Shown: positions 23,566 to 34,261 of the stretch, one piece after another
How the letters are laid out: each line of letters starts with the position of its first letter
How positions within the stretch are numbered: the first letter of the stretch is position 1
NCBI GenBank assembly: GCA_963082975.1
Contig: OY720344.1
Coordinates: 80,898,053 to 80,962,052 of the forward strand
DNA length: 64,000 bases
Reading direction: 5' to 3'
DNA from: Labia minor
Taxonomy: Eukaryota; Arthropoda; Insecta; Dermaptera; Spongiphoridae
The notes under the pieces: model-generated
Databases searched by the model: none
What the model was told of the DNA's origin: nothing
Seen by the model: the letters and a program-made list of their open reading frames with translations, nothing else
Program-made: the position numbers and the translations under genes

Positions 23566-23850
23566 TACCGACCGATTATAGGGAGGTAAGGTATTGTTTT
23601 CACACCAAATTTCACACCACCAGATTTTTACATATCTCCACGAATCATGCATTTTGTTAACAGAAAGAAAATAAAAAGCAAAATGTGCAGCATCGTACAC
23701 GTGGCGGAAGTGAAACTTCTTACAATCTAGAGAATAAGATAAATTTTAGTTGAGAGTGTGAGTGAGAGAGAAATAGAGAAAAATAAAGGGATCATTTCGA
23801 AAGACATATAACAGTATAAAATTTTCGTAACAAATATTCGCTTTATTATT
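23566..23850 (-). mobile_element. Helentron-type terminus joined to an endonuclease ORF
   Basis: The left edge TTACCGACCGATTATAGGGAGG plus the following ~90 bp (CACACCAAATTTCACAC, CATATCTCCACGAATCATGC) is the end shared by all family A repeats. Instead of the GTCY tract, the sequence then changes to GTACACGTGGCGGAAGTGAAAC and a GAGAGTGTGAGTGAGAGAG tract, also found inverted at 42477..42595. It leads to the stop codon of a minus-strand endonuclease ORF, so this block looks like that ORF's 3' flank running to the element's end. Confidence 0.6.
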
Positions 23851-23858
23851 ATTATTAT

Positions 23859-24430
23859 CTACTCTATCATCATATCTACATTGCCTGTACTATTGTCGGT
23901 TGGTGCTTCAATTGGTAATACTGATATTAATGGCTTGTGATAACTAAAATAAGATATATATGTTCGTGATTCGATATTTTCTATATAACGTGTAAAAACA
24001 GCATCTATTGTAGTTCCAGATTTTGTTGTTGATTCCTTGGGATCGTTATTTATAAGCAGACCAAATGTTTCTCGAAGAAAGTTGATCAACGGCAACGAAT
24101 CATCTCAGATCCAAAATTTACATTAAAATCTCCCCCGAGAATTAGAGGGATTTTATCTTCGCCTCGTTCAAGTGCATTAGCACCTGTGTGGCTATAAACC
24201 AGTAGTGAACGGTGTATGAAATAAATAATATCGTCTAAATTTTGGTCGTTATTTTTTTTCGGCATAGTGAAATCTGTGGAGTAGAGAAAAGCAGTTTTAA
24301 ATGCAATAATAATTTTAAATTGATTTAGTAGTGTTAAAGTAATGTTGAGATTCGGATAAATAACGTGAATGGTCATCGACGCACATAACTGTATGTGTTG
24401 GCGTGTGAATCGCCGACCATGTTCACACAC
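23859..24430 (-). pseudogene. Endonuclease/exonuclease/phosphatase-type ORF, frameshifted
   Basis: Two overlapping minus frames join near 24090. The upstream one contains IIYFIHRSLLVYSHTGANAL and PLILGGDFNVNF, the GDFN catalytic motif of the exo-endo-phos fold. The downstream one contains LINFLRETFGLLINNDPKES, TTIDAVFTRYIEN and YFSYHKPLI, matching the later Asp and the (S)(D/Y)H motifs. This is an APE-like nuclease domain. The linkage to a Helentron family A terminus suggests the endonuclease domain that some Helentrons carry after their helicase, rather than a LINE. No reverse transcriptase or helicase is adjacent. The frameshift and missing N-terminus make it non-functional. Confidence 0.65.
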
Positions 24431-24502
24431 ACAATTACATGCGTCGGTATGCGTGCACGCTGTATATTTGACTTGAGAATTTTAATTATTTCACGATATA
24501 TA

Positions 24503-25165
24503 TCTTATCTTATTATGCTAGCTAAAATTGTATATATCTATCTATTTATCTATAACCATTGGTTCTCAAAAACCGCTCTAACGATTTTTTTCAAATTCAC
24601 ACTAGATATAATATTTATAAAGAAAAATTGAGTTTTATTGATTACATCTCTTGAAACTTACAGCTTCATTATTAATTTCTTAATTGAAAATTATATATGG
24701 GTGACGTAAATGGCATCCATTTTGAAATTTTACTCCCGCCTTTTTTTAATTTTGTATTAATATTTTTTTTATATTTAAAATATTTTAAAATTTATTATTT
24801 AATTTCGAAATAAAATTAAAAATATTTATTTTTAATAAAATATATATACATATTTATTAATCCCGCTTTTTTTTTAAATGATATTGTATTAACATTTTTT
24901 TATATTTAAAATATTTTAAAATTCATTATTTAATTTCGAAATTTTATATTTAAAATATTTTAAAATTTATTATTTAATTTCGAAATAAAATTAAAAATAT
25001 TTATTTTTAATAAAATATATATATATATTTATTAATCCCGCTTTTTTTTTAAATGATATTGTATTAACATTTTTTTATATTTAAAATATTTTAAAATTCA
25101 TTATTTAATTTCGAAATAAAATTAAAAATATTTATTTTTAATAAAATATATATATATTTATTAAT
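24503..25165 (+). repeat. Repeat family E, copy 2, with tandem 3' units
   Basis: It starts TCTTATCTTATTATGCTAGC after an A. The first ~230 bp match 51378..51600. Then a ~130-bp unit (CCCGCTTTTTTTTTAAATGA ... ATATATTTATTAAT) is present three times in tandem (24734, 24863, 25036). The middle one is lengthened by an internal 44-bp duplication. The copy at 51378 has a single unit. Confidence 0.6.
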
Positions 25166-25203
25166 CTCTCTCAAAAAATATGAAATACGTTTAATATTAA
25201 AAA

Positions 25204-25538
25204 TAAATAAATATACATATGAAATTTGTTATTTTTTAATATTAAAAAATATTTAATTTGAGATTAATTATATAAAAAATTTTAAAAAATTCAAAAAAAC
25301 TTAGCTATAATATTTGACATATGATAAGGTTAATTACAATTTTTTAATAGACATCCTTAATAAATAGAAAAATAATAATTTTTAAATAATATAAATAATA
25401 TTTAATTATAATCTAATCAAAGAAAATAAAAGTTTGAATCTATTTGATAGTTGATCTTTTTACATATAATTAATCTCAAATTAAATATTTTTTAATATTA
25501 AAAAAAAATAACAAATTTCATATGTATATTTATTTTTA
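25204..25538. repeat. Foldback element with ~70-bp arms
   Basis: AATAAATATACATATGAAAT and the following ~50 bp (25204..25275) are repeated inverted at 25463..25538, almost without mismatch, around a ~190-bp AT-rich loop. It is non-coding and resembles a MITE with long terminal inverted repeats. A target duplication is not readable. Confidence 0.75.
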
Positions 25539-25755
25539 TAAATGTTTAGGCAAATTTTGAAATTAATATATATTTAAATTCAAATTGTATTTAATTGCGA
25601 TATCTACTGGACAAGGTGGAGATCTCGCCCTCTTTTGATCATAAGTCATACTAATTTTTATTCTTTCACCCAGCAGAGGCTAAGAAATATTATTCCGCGT
25701 CAACGTACTAGTGCGCATGCGCGCCGTGGACTTTCAACCTAGCGACAGGGTATTA

Positions 25756-25900
25756 GAACGAAAGACAGCATAAAACGAAGACGCAGATAGCCTCTTTCTC
25801 AAAGACGAAAGACCGGACAAAAGAAAGACCCAGATAGCCTCTCTCTCAAAAACGAAACACCGCACAAAAGAGAGACAGAGATAGAGGCTATCTCATTCTC
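25756..25900 (+). repeat. Minisatellite, three ~47-bp units
   Basis: Units of the form (G)ACGAAAGACxGxACAAAA followed by GAxAGACxCAGATAGCCTCT and CTCAAA follow each other three times with substitutions. The inverse-oriented copy at about 41075..41215 has the same array, so it is part of the repeat family and not a local expansion. Confidence 0.7.
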
Positions 25901-26125
25901 ACTCGTTATATCTATATCTTTTTTCTCTCTTGCGTTTCGTAACGCGTTACGAAATTTCAATTTTTCAATTCACTCTCCATTCTCAACCAAATGTCAGGAC
26001 GCCGCTAAAGAAGTTTCACTTCAAAAAGTATTTTAGCATGATATCTGTCCGTCCGTATAGACGTGTATAGCTTGAACGGCTCAACGGTTTTTGATAAAAT
26101 TTGATATATTTACTTAATGCATCAG

Positions 26126-26342
26126 TAGGGTGACCATATTTCGAAAACACCAAACCGGGATAAACGGTTTATCTTTCTTTTTTTTTTAGAACCAAATTGA
26201 AAAAATTTTGAAAAAAAGTACGAAATGTCCTAAATATAAAAAAACCGGACAATAGGCTATCCCGAAGACTATTTTCGGGACGACTGGACAGAGCACCTAA
26301 AAATGGGACAATCCCGAAAAAACGGGACGTTTGGTCATCCTA
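26126..26342. mobile_element. hAT MITE, 217 bp (TAGGGTGACC ends)
   Basis: The ends TAGGGTGACCATA and TTTGGTCATCCTA are inverted. A perfect 8-bp duplication TGCATCAG (26118..26125, 26343..26350) flanks them. Removing the insertion restores the family A core (TTAATGCATCAGTAGCATGA), which proves the boundaries. CCGGGA/CGGGAC repeats lie inside both ends. Confidence 0.9.
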
Positions 26343-26625
26343 TGCATCAGTAGCATGAATTCATCAACTTTTGGTATATATCCGGAAACCGAAAGTGATA
26401 GTTTACAAAGAATTAATTTTATATTCATTGTCGGAAATTTTTCACTTAAAATATATTAATAATTCATAATTGAGTAATTAAGCTGAAAATTAAAACCAAG
26501 ATGATATAATTTATTCATTTATTATAAATATTTGTTTATACTTTATATATATAATGTTGTATGAAAATTAATTTATTTCAAATTGTTGTTCGGTTCTGTA
26601 TCTGGCCACAGCTTATTTTTAGGAA

Positions 26626-27878
26626 TCTGCTTAGGTGAATAGTAACATTTTTTATTTAATATATAATTATAATAATTTTGTGATCATAATTGATTTTTAT
26701 TTTGTGTAAATATTGTCCTTGTAATACAGAGATATTCAAATCTCATGCACACAGCATCAATATCAAATCGAGATAGGAAAAATATTTAAGAAATTGGTTC
26801 AAATGAATTCATTAAGGTATTGATTTTGATGTGGGAATATTTTGAAAAGTAATATAGCAAATCTCATACAATATAATTTATCTTTTATATTAATTAATCT
26901 TTAATTTAAAATAATATAATTAAAATAAATTATATGAAGTACAAAAATACTTATGACATGTTTATGTAGATTTCCGATATTTCATAATTGATATATACCT
27001 AATCTTGTATGCAATTTTAATGTTCGAATTATATATGGATATAAATATATCCAGGTTATATTATAAATTATGTATATATTTATATATATCAGAATTAAAA
27101 TCAAACAAACAAAACTCTTCGGTCTTTAATAGAATTTATAATAAATTTTATTGAGAAGGCCATTTGAATTAGGAAAGCAATTACAATTGCCCGTAAAAGG
27201 AAGGCACATGCAAATGTTTATGGTCCCCATTCCTAACTCCGTCACCATTTATCCTCTTATCCCGCAGTAATTGTTTTTGCATCACTAATGAATGCCTCAG
27301 GAAATTAAGATCAAATTCAACTCCCTCGCTTTCGTTTTTATCACCCTCTCCTCATACTCCAATTCCTTATTACTCTATGATATATTATTCAATAAAAGAT
27401 GGATAAAAAAATACAGACAATTATCAATAATTATTATTCAATTTGCAATCAACACATATTTTACTTTTAAAAAAATATTTTTTAAAAATTATAAAAAAAC
27501 TAAAAAAACAATTGAATCCCTTTCATTTCTTATTTTATATTTTTTTTTACAAAATATTTGATTTATGTAGTGTTATACGCTATATTTTAGATAGAATTAT
27601 TTAAAATTTAATTTAGATTTGAAATGTAATAGAAATGTTTCCCTCTGAACAGATAATGTCAGTCCTATCATTGAATGGTTAAACTATTTTATGAAGATAA
27701 ACTGTTACCAATTCCAATCACTTCTCTCAGGTTCATTGGCTGAAGGGGAATTAGAAGGGTCTTTAGAATTATTCTCTCTACTAATGAGTTTGTTCTTCAT
27801 TATATGTTTGAGACAAATTAGATTGACTAAATCTATTTGCTTTCCAAAAAAAAACATTTTTATTTTAAAATATTACAT

Positions 27879-27913
<35 letters not shown>

Positions 27914-29115
27914 TGGGATATACCTTGAGGATAACGTACGTAGCTTTTAAGAGAAATTACTAATTACTATTCAGTGTGGTAGACTGTCGTGCTAACCACT
28001 AAATCACTGAAGAATCTGATTATATGTATTGATTTTAATGTATTATAATTGTATATCTAATATACATATATGAGTATATGAGTTCCTTATTGATTGATTG
28101 ATTGATTTTTTAAATGGGTCTTAAATACATAGATTCAAAACACGTTTGAAATAAATAAACTATAAAATATTTATTAGATTTTAAAGAAAAAAATTATAAA
28201 ACTAATTTTATAGACACAACATTTCATTTAAAATCAATACTAGAATAAAAAATAAAAGATAATAAATACTTAAATTAATTAAATGAGCTTTATATTTACT
28301 AAATTCAAACAATAAATCTATCTATTTATGTCTGTGAAATTTGAAAGTTCCTAAACATAAACATTCACATTCCTCGCCATTTTTTCTTAATTTCTATACT
28401 TTTATGGTCATTTCCCAATAAACAAATTTCTTACTATCTTTTCTAAACCCATTTGTATCACGAGTCTCACCCATAATTTATGGTTAAATAATTTTTTATT
28501 TTTATTAAAATTGTTATTATTATCATTATATATTTATCTAAATTATTAAAAATAAATATATATACATTTACCATTATACTTTTGTAATCTCATTTTTTCG
28601 ACCCTTTATTAAATTTAATATATAAAAGTATTGATATGGAAAAAGAATGGTCAAGTATTATATAATATTGAATATATCATGAATCTAATGCATATACATG
28701 CCTCCTCAATGATAGTAAATGGCCTTGAAGAAAGGTTGAAGAAAAACTAAAGTCTACGATCAGTTTGCAGTGTAATATCAATTATTTAGCAATAATTAAT
28801 AATATTTAATATATTTAAATATATAAGAACATCACAATAATAATATAATTCAATTGAACAGCTAACTATGTATGTAAAAACAATTATATTATTTTAATAT
28901 TACTAAATAAATGATCACTTTATTGTCATTGAAGGGCTGATAAGATTACGCAAGTATAATATATGTATTCTTGTAGGAGGGGGTTTACGCTTTGGCTTCA
29001 GTATTCGGTCGAACTCGTCACCATATTGAATAACCATTTGCCTTTTGATGCCTTTGAATAATTTCAAGTCACCCCTTAACACAATTAAAAATTTTATTTC
29101 CAAGATATTTTTTAA
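26626..29115. other. AT-rich sequence, no gene seen
   Basis: Simple repeats include (TAT)n at 27878..27912 and (TTGA)n at 28091..28105. A slightly less AT-rich, non-repetitive patch at 27160..27350 (with ATGCAAATG) is the only non-trivial text. Its 89-codon frame (27292..27561) becomes Lys/Ile/Phe-rich and lacks motifs. Confidence 0.4.
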
Positions 29116-29672
29116 AAGTGTCTCCACTTAACTATCTCGTAATTTGAATTGGATTAATTAACATATATTATATTTAAATTAAATTTAAATTAAAATTAAT
29201 AAATAATATTTATTAAACCAGCGCGTCTTTGGCTCTTTGTTGATGGCACCGCGTCACATGCTGGTGCGTGATTGCCAGTTAACGTGTTAAAAAATTAATT
29301 CATGTACTTTAAGCTGAAATTCTATATAATGTAGTTTTGTATAATTTGTTAATCATGTGAAAAACTATCAAACATATATCTTTATTTTTACGGTCAGTTT
29401 AAAGGAAAAAAAAGAAAACGTGGTAGGTTACGACCCTCTTTCAGATGAACTACATTTCTCAAAAGTTGATAGAAAACTACGAATTTTGAATAATGCCCAT
29501 GTACTAAATTTCATTATTCTAGCTCAAACCGTTTTTCAGTAATCTTGTCTACACACACACACAGATATTTTTCTCAACCTTAGTGAAAATGACTCTGGGC
29601 CTTCAAAACGCATAGAATCATTAAAATCTCGACATTGAAATTTTACTATTTCTGCCGCGATAGTAGAAAAAG
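29116..29672 (+). mobile_element. Helentron-like family C, copy 2
   Basis: It starts at GTGTCTCCACTTAACTATCTCG and ends at GCCGCGATAGTAGAAAAAGG. The ACTATCTCG / CGATAGT pair is the subterminal inverted repeat of the family. The middle is nearly identical to 21640..22078. After the CA tract it continues with CTCAACCTTAGTGAAAATGA, matching the right part at 55320. It lies only ~80 bp upstream of the predicted exon. Confidence 0.7.
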
Positions 29673-29750
29673 GCTAAAAAGTTAGATAGTTTAGATTCTT
29701 TTAGTCTTTGTTAATTGTTCTTAATTAGACAAATTCATATTGTGTTTCAG

Positions 29751-29882
29751 TGGGGACAACAGGTGATGGAATCCCGATTCCCCTGGCCGCATCTCGGCCT
29801 GTGATGGATCACCTTAATAAAACCACGCAGTCATCGGCTGCTGGAGCCGGTAACACCGTCAACAACAAACCCAACAATGCAG
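29751..29882 (+). CDS. Predicted internal exon of an unidentified host gene
   Basis: A 132-bp block is bounded by a polypyrimidine-rich acceptor (TTGTGTTTCAG, ending 29750) and a consensus donor AATGCAG|GTAAGAG (GT at 29883). In the open frame both splice sites are phase 1, so skipping or including it keeps the frame. The 43 complete codons read GTTGDGIPIPLAASRPVM, then DHLNKTTQSSAAGAGNTVN, then NKPNNA. This is a low-complexity Ser/Ala/Asn/Gly-rich linker with no catalytic motif. GC content is roughly double that of the surroundings and the block is not repeated in the window; both favour a real exon. I do not recognise the protein. Neighbouring exons must lie outside the window or be undetected. 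Confidence 0.5.
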
Positions 29883-31473
29883 GTAAGAGAATTTTTCATT
29901 ACATATACAATTGGACCACAACACAAACTCAACTGACAATTGGAACTGTATTCTCACTATAATCACAGAACAAACTAAATATAATAAGAAAATAAAAGTG
30001 CAAGTCGTATAGAATTCTCCCATGGTTATTTTCTTTTATAGCTGTCTGTTTGAAATGTTCATTCATTCAAACATGGTTACGTTCAAATTGGGTTCTCGTT
30101 CGATTTTTTTTTTTTGCTGATCTACCAAACGGAGCCAACTCAGTTATATTTTATACCATCTATTACGAAGACACACGCGCACACACCATCACTCTTTTCC
30201 CCTTCATCCCATAACTGAAGAAAAAAAAAACTGGGCTGAACTGGGTGGCCAGTAAGAAGACTTGAGGGCGAGAAGAATTTTATGATTGGAGGGCACTTTT
30301 TATATCTAATTTGTACATTTTCAAATTCGATGTGCCCCTTTATTTTATTAACTTGATATGTCGACGGTTCTTGCTTAGCCTGTATTTGCTTTTACAGTTT
30401 TTCTTTTGCAGTCAGGTTGCTTACGAGTTGTAATTCCGTTAAATCGAAACAGATTTATAGCAAACTCTCCAAACCATACTGAGTATATAAAATAAATTGT
30501 TTAAATATTTGTAAACGATGAGTAAAAAAAAAATTGCTTCTTAACCCAATTTATATATAATGTCTAAAAGACATTTTTTTCTAATTACATAAATCAAATT
30601 TTTACAATTATTTTAATGACATCACATCTTGACATAATTTTTCTGAAAAAAAATCTTTTTCGGTGTTGATGACTCTGACTTTTCCAATTCTCAATGGAAC
30701 ATTCATTTAAACCTTAGGTTCTCTCTCTCTCTCTTTATGAGCAGAAATTCTCAGCGTCCATAAAAACAATTCCCAATATTATAATCCAAACTGTATAGAA
30801 AGAGAAAAGTTTTTTCTTTTTTTAATTCCTTCTCTTAAAACACTTATAGAATAGAAATTCACAAAAGTTAGTTCCAAGATTCCAATAAAACGTTTTTCTT
30901 TTTCTTTTACTATTTAATCTTTTATCTATAATGTATATTAAAAAGACATTAACGAGAAAATAAATATATTTGGGGATATTTCGATAATTAATATTTCACA
31001 ATGAAATTTCAAATTTCTTATTTTTATCTGTTATCAAAATTTTATATCATTATTATATTGTTAAGATTGTCTCAATCTATTTATCTATCTATCTTTAATT
31101 CCCATCAGTGATACATAAAGATCATGAATATTGTTAGCAATTATTTGTATTATATGTATAATACAATTTTGAACTTCAGAGTCCATTTTTGAAAGTATTG
31201 TTGCTATTTCATGATTTGAGTTTTTAAAGACAAGGACTATCAGTTCTTTTTTTGACTTAAGGAAACCGAATCTATATATATAACAATATATATATATATA
31301 TATATAACAATAACCTATGGGCTATACTATCAACAATATTATTTTAGAACGAATAAAATTACAAAAAAAAATCTATTATTTACAAATGATCTGAATTTAT
31401 TTAAATTCAATTTTTTCTTATATACAATTTATATATACGTTTCTATTTTATATATATATTTATAAGTAAATAA
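29883..31473. other. Probable intron sequence downstream of the exon
   Basis: No further splice-bounded exon could be supported. The stretch holds T-rich and CT-rich tracts ((CT)n near 30720), a GCACACACGCG-type tract near 30170 and a TATA tract near 31280. A moderately complex region at about 30050..30460 is non-repetitive within the window. Confidence 0.35.
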
Positions 31474-31808
31474 CTAGTTGAGCCACGAGAGGCTCTGAAT
31501 GAATAATATGGAGTATTATATAAATTAATTAATTTTTGCGGTTATTGAATATATATTGATATAATATATATAGCTTATGTTCAAATAGATAAGAATATTG
31601 TGATGTAATTTCATAGTAATCGGTTCATCCAATTTTGAGTCTATAACGTTATTATTTTTCGGACAGACAGACAGACAAACATATTCATATTCTAAAAAAT
31701 TTTAAAGTCACTTTTGGATTATTGAGGTCATGAATCTTAAAGATATGCAAAAGATTTGAAATTCTGAGCAATGGGTAGACAAAAACATTTTTATATATTT
31801 TATATAGA
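31474..31808 (-). mobile_element. Short Helitron derivative
   Basis: On the minus strand it starts TCTATATAAAATATATAAAA (31808). It carries the family's TTTTTGTCTACCCATTGCTC, a GTTTGTCTGTCTGTC tract and the TCGGTTCATCC-type core. It ends GAGCC-TCTCGT-GGCTC-AA-CTAG at 31474 followed by T. It stops at the position of the internal hairpin of the longer copy (6301), so it lacks the LINE-bearing 3' half. Confidence 0.6.
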
Positions 31809-32305
31809 ATATATATATATAGGTATAGGATAGAAGAATAAAATAATTAAATATAGGTATTTTCGTATACCGCCCAAACTTTTTTCAGCTAAAATTTATA
31901 TAGTAAATACCTTAATGTTAATTTTTATATTATAATATTTATTTTTTCATTATTATAACGATTATATTTTATATTGGCCCTGTTTGGAGGGGATGAATTC
32001 AGTCATAAACCTATCTCTCTTTTACTTACGGTAGCGTCTAACAACTGTAAAAAAATAATTTAACTATTTAGAATAAATCTCCTGTCAAGTGTATAAGACT
32101 TAAATTCCCAGCCTCTTGCTTTACAATGTATTTTTTTCTTTTTAGAACTGTAGTAAAATTGTTGCAATCGAATTTGGTCTTTATTACCCACTCAGAGAAT
32201 CGGTTTTAACATTGAAATAGGTTGTATTAATTTTACTTTATCGTAAATAAACTCTATCGTAAAAATAATGAAAAAATAAAATAAATTTTATATAGATATA
32301 TATAA

Positions 32306-32357
<52 letters not shown>

Positions 32358-33023
32358 ATAAGAGAGAGGGATAAAATAGCTAACATAGATTAATAGACTC
32401 GCTTTATAAAACTCAATTTAAGTATTAAATTTTATTTGCACCAATTTTTGTTATTTACTTTTTTCACTGATTTGTTTTTATCTAAATGGATATTTTGTAA
32501 TAATACACATTAAATCTTATAAAAATGATTAATCAATACATACATTATATATAATGTCAGCTTTTATTTAATTCAAATTTATTTAAATTGATTATTTTGA
32601 AATATTTTTTGTTTAATTTTCGTATTAAATTTTATTTAAATGAAATTGAAATTTTAGATGTTGGATAATCAATTGTTGTGCCATTTTTAAAAATAAAACA
32701 TTGTTTAAAATTTATAGAATTCTTTAAATAATTGTTTTTATAACGTTTTTATCAACTTCGCTTCATGGATCTCTATCATAATCTTGATGGATCTCTAGAA
32801 CGTATGGAAGAAATATAATTGAATTTTAATTAATTAATTGTAATGTAATTAGCGATTAATTGCCTTTAGTATTTTAATTTTCATTCATGCCATCTGACGG
32901 ATAAATATTGACAAGGAGATGGCAAGAATTGTAAAATCGCTTTTTAAATGAGTCTTTCAATAGAGTAGGTTGGGGAATAAAAATGTGTAAAGGGGTTTGA
33001 GTGAATGGACCCTAGTTTTCTAG
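31809..33023. other. AT-rich sequence with microsatellites
   Basis: A compound (TA)n(TG)n tract lies at 32313..32356, followed by a short AGAGAG run. The remainder is AT-rich without features. Confidence 0.45.
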
Positions 33024-34155
33024 ACTAAAAAAAAGTAAAATTTTTTTCCGTTTTGGCGCTTAAACATTTTCAATTTTTCAATATGGCTCTAAGTAAGTAT
33101 CACCAAGCCACTCCCTGCCACATATAACTTAAATATATTTTGAAATTCAAATAAAACTTTGAGAACTTTTTACTGATTGAAAATTCAAATCGAATTTCTA
33201 ATTAAAAGTATTCATTATTAATTATTTTAATATTATTTTATAAACTTTTTTTTTATATTTATATTATCATTATATCTAAATATAATTTTGACGTCATTTT
33301 GAAGAAGTTTTAATAATATATATAGATTATTTTTAGAAATATTTATGTGCGCTTATCTATTGATGTTATCAATTCATTTATAGTAAAGTCCTTCCAACGA
33401 AATTTATGCTCATTTAAGTCAATCTTTGCATTTCTTTGAAATAATTAATCCTAAATTTAGGTGTACTAGGCGAAGTTCGATACTTCGACTTAAAAATTAA
33501 GGCGGACTAGTAGAAAAACCACATTGTCAATTTAAAAAGTATGTTTTTACCCAAGATTACAATATTTACAAGTTTAAATTGTTTTTTTTTGCAATCAACT
33601 ACTGAATCGATTTTTACATTATTAATTTTATTTCCATTTTTCTTTTTACTTAAGTACATATTAAATGTAATATACATAGAATCAGTATTGTGAAACATTG
33701 TGTCTGTGTCATCATTAGGAAAGAATAAGAAAACTTGGATATTACAAAGAAAGCGAAGGGAATGGATGGAGGAGGGTAATTATATTTATGTATCTATAGT
33801 TTTTGTTATATGATACGTTTTAATGAATATTTATATAATATATATAGTATAAATACATATATTTACATATTTTTACAGATATATACACTAATGATTAATT
33901 ACTATAACACTAGGCTACATTCTTTTTTAACTAAATGTCATATCAATATTAAAATAATGGTAATGTATACTTTTAATTAGAAATTCGATTTGAATTTTTA
34001 ATCAAATTAAAAAATTCTCAAAGTTTTATTTGAAATACAGAATATATTTGTGTTATATAGCAGGGGGTGGCCACACTGGGTGATACTTAGAGCCATATTG
34101 AAAAATCGAAAATGTTTAAGCGCCAAATCGGAAAAAAATTTTACTTTTTTTTAAA
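33024..34155. repeat. Long inverted repeat, ~200-bp arms
   Basis: The left arm (33024..33220) and right arm (33959..34155) are inverted copies. Shared text includes AAACATTTTCAATTTTTCAATATGGCTCT, the hAT end GCAGGGRGTGGC and the flank AAAACTTTGAGAA. The ~740-bp spacer is AT-rich and has no gene. The arms contain the left part of a hAT MITE together with its flank, so one arm is an inverted duplicate of the other rather than a transposon TIR. Confidence 0.75.
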
Positions 34156-34253
34156 AAAGTCTTATAGAAAAATGTTACCTTTTTGTGTCATGACTTTAAA
34201 TTTTTTAATTGAGCCACAATAAACTCGAAAAGAGCCACGGTTTGGCCAACGTG
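34060..34253. mobile_element. hAT MITE, 194 bp (GGTGGCCACACTG end)
   Basis: The ends GCAGGGGGTGGCCACACTG and CGGTTTGGCCAACGTG are flanked by an 8-bp duplication GTTATATA (34052..34059, 34254..34261). GAGCCA repeats lie inside. A related end occurs at 50480..50565 and a partial inverted copy in the left arm near 33110. Confidence 0.7.
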
Positions 34254-34261
34254 GTTATATA

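Larger units (their letters stand above)
25600..26625 (+). mobile_element. Helentron-like element with promoter-like block
   Basis: From 26028 (TATTTTAGCATGATATCTGTCC) to about 26625 (TCGGTTCTGTATCTGGCCAC) it follows family A, including the GTCCGTCC tract, CTTGAACGGCTCAACGG core and a decayed hairpin end. The usual left end is replaced by a ~400-bp GC-richer block with a GTGCGCATGCGCGC palindrome and three tandem units. The same block lies inverted at 40960..41325. A 217-bp hAT MITE interrupts it. Confidence 0.55.

Noticed and set aside
23675-23720. Possible E-box/CACGTG regulatory site (GTACACGTGGCGG)
   Set aside because: It lies in a repeated transposon flank (also at 42555). There is no evidence of regulatory use beyond the short word.
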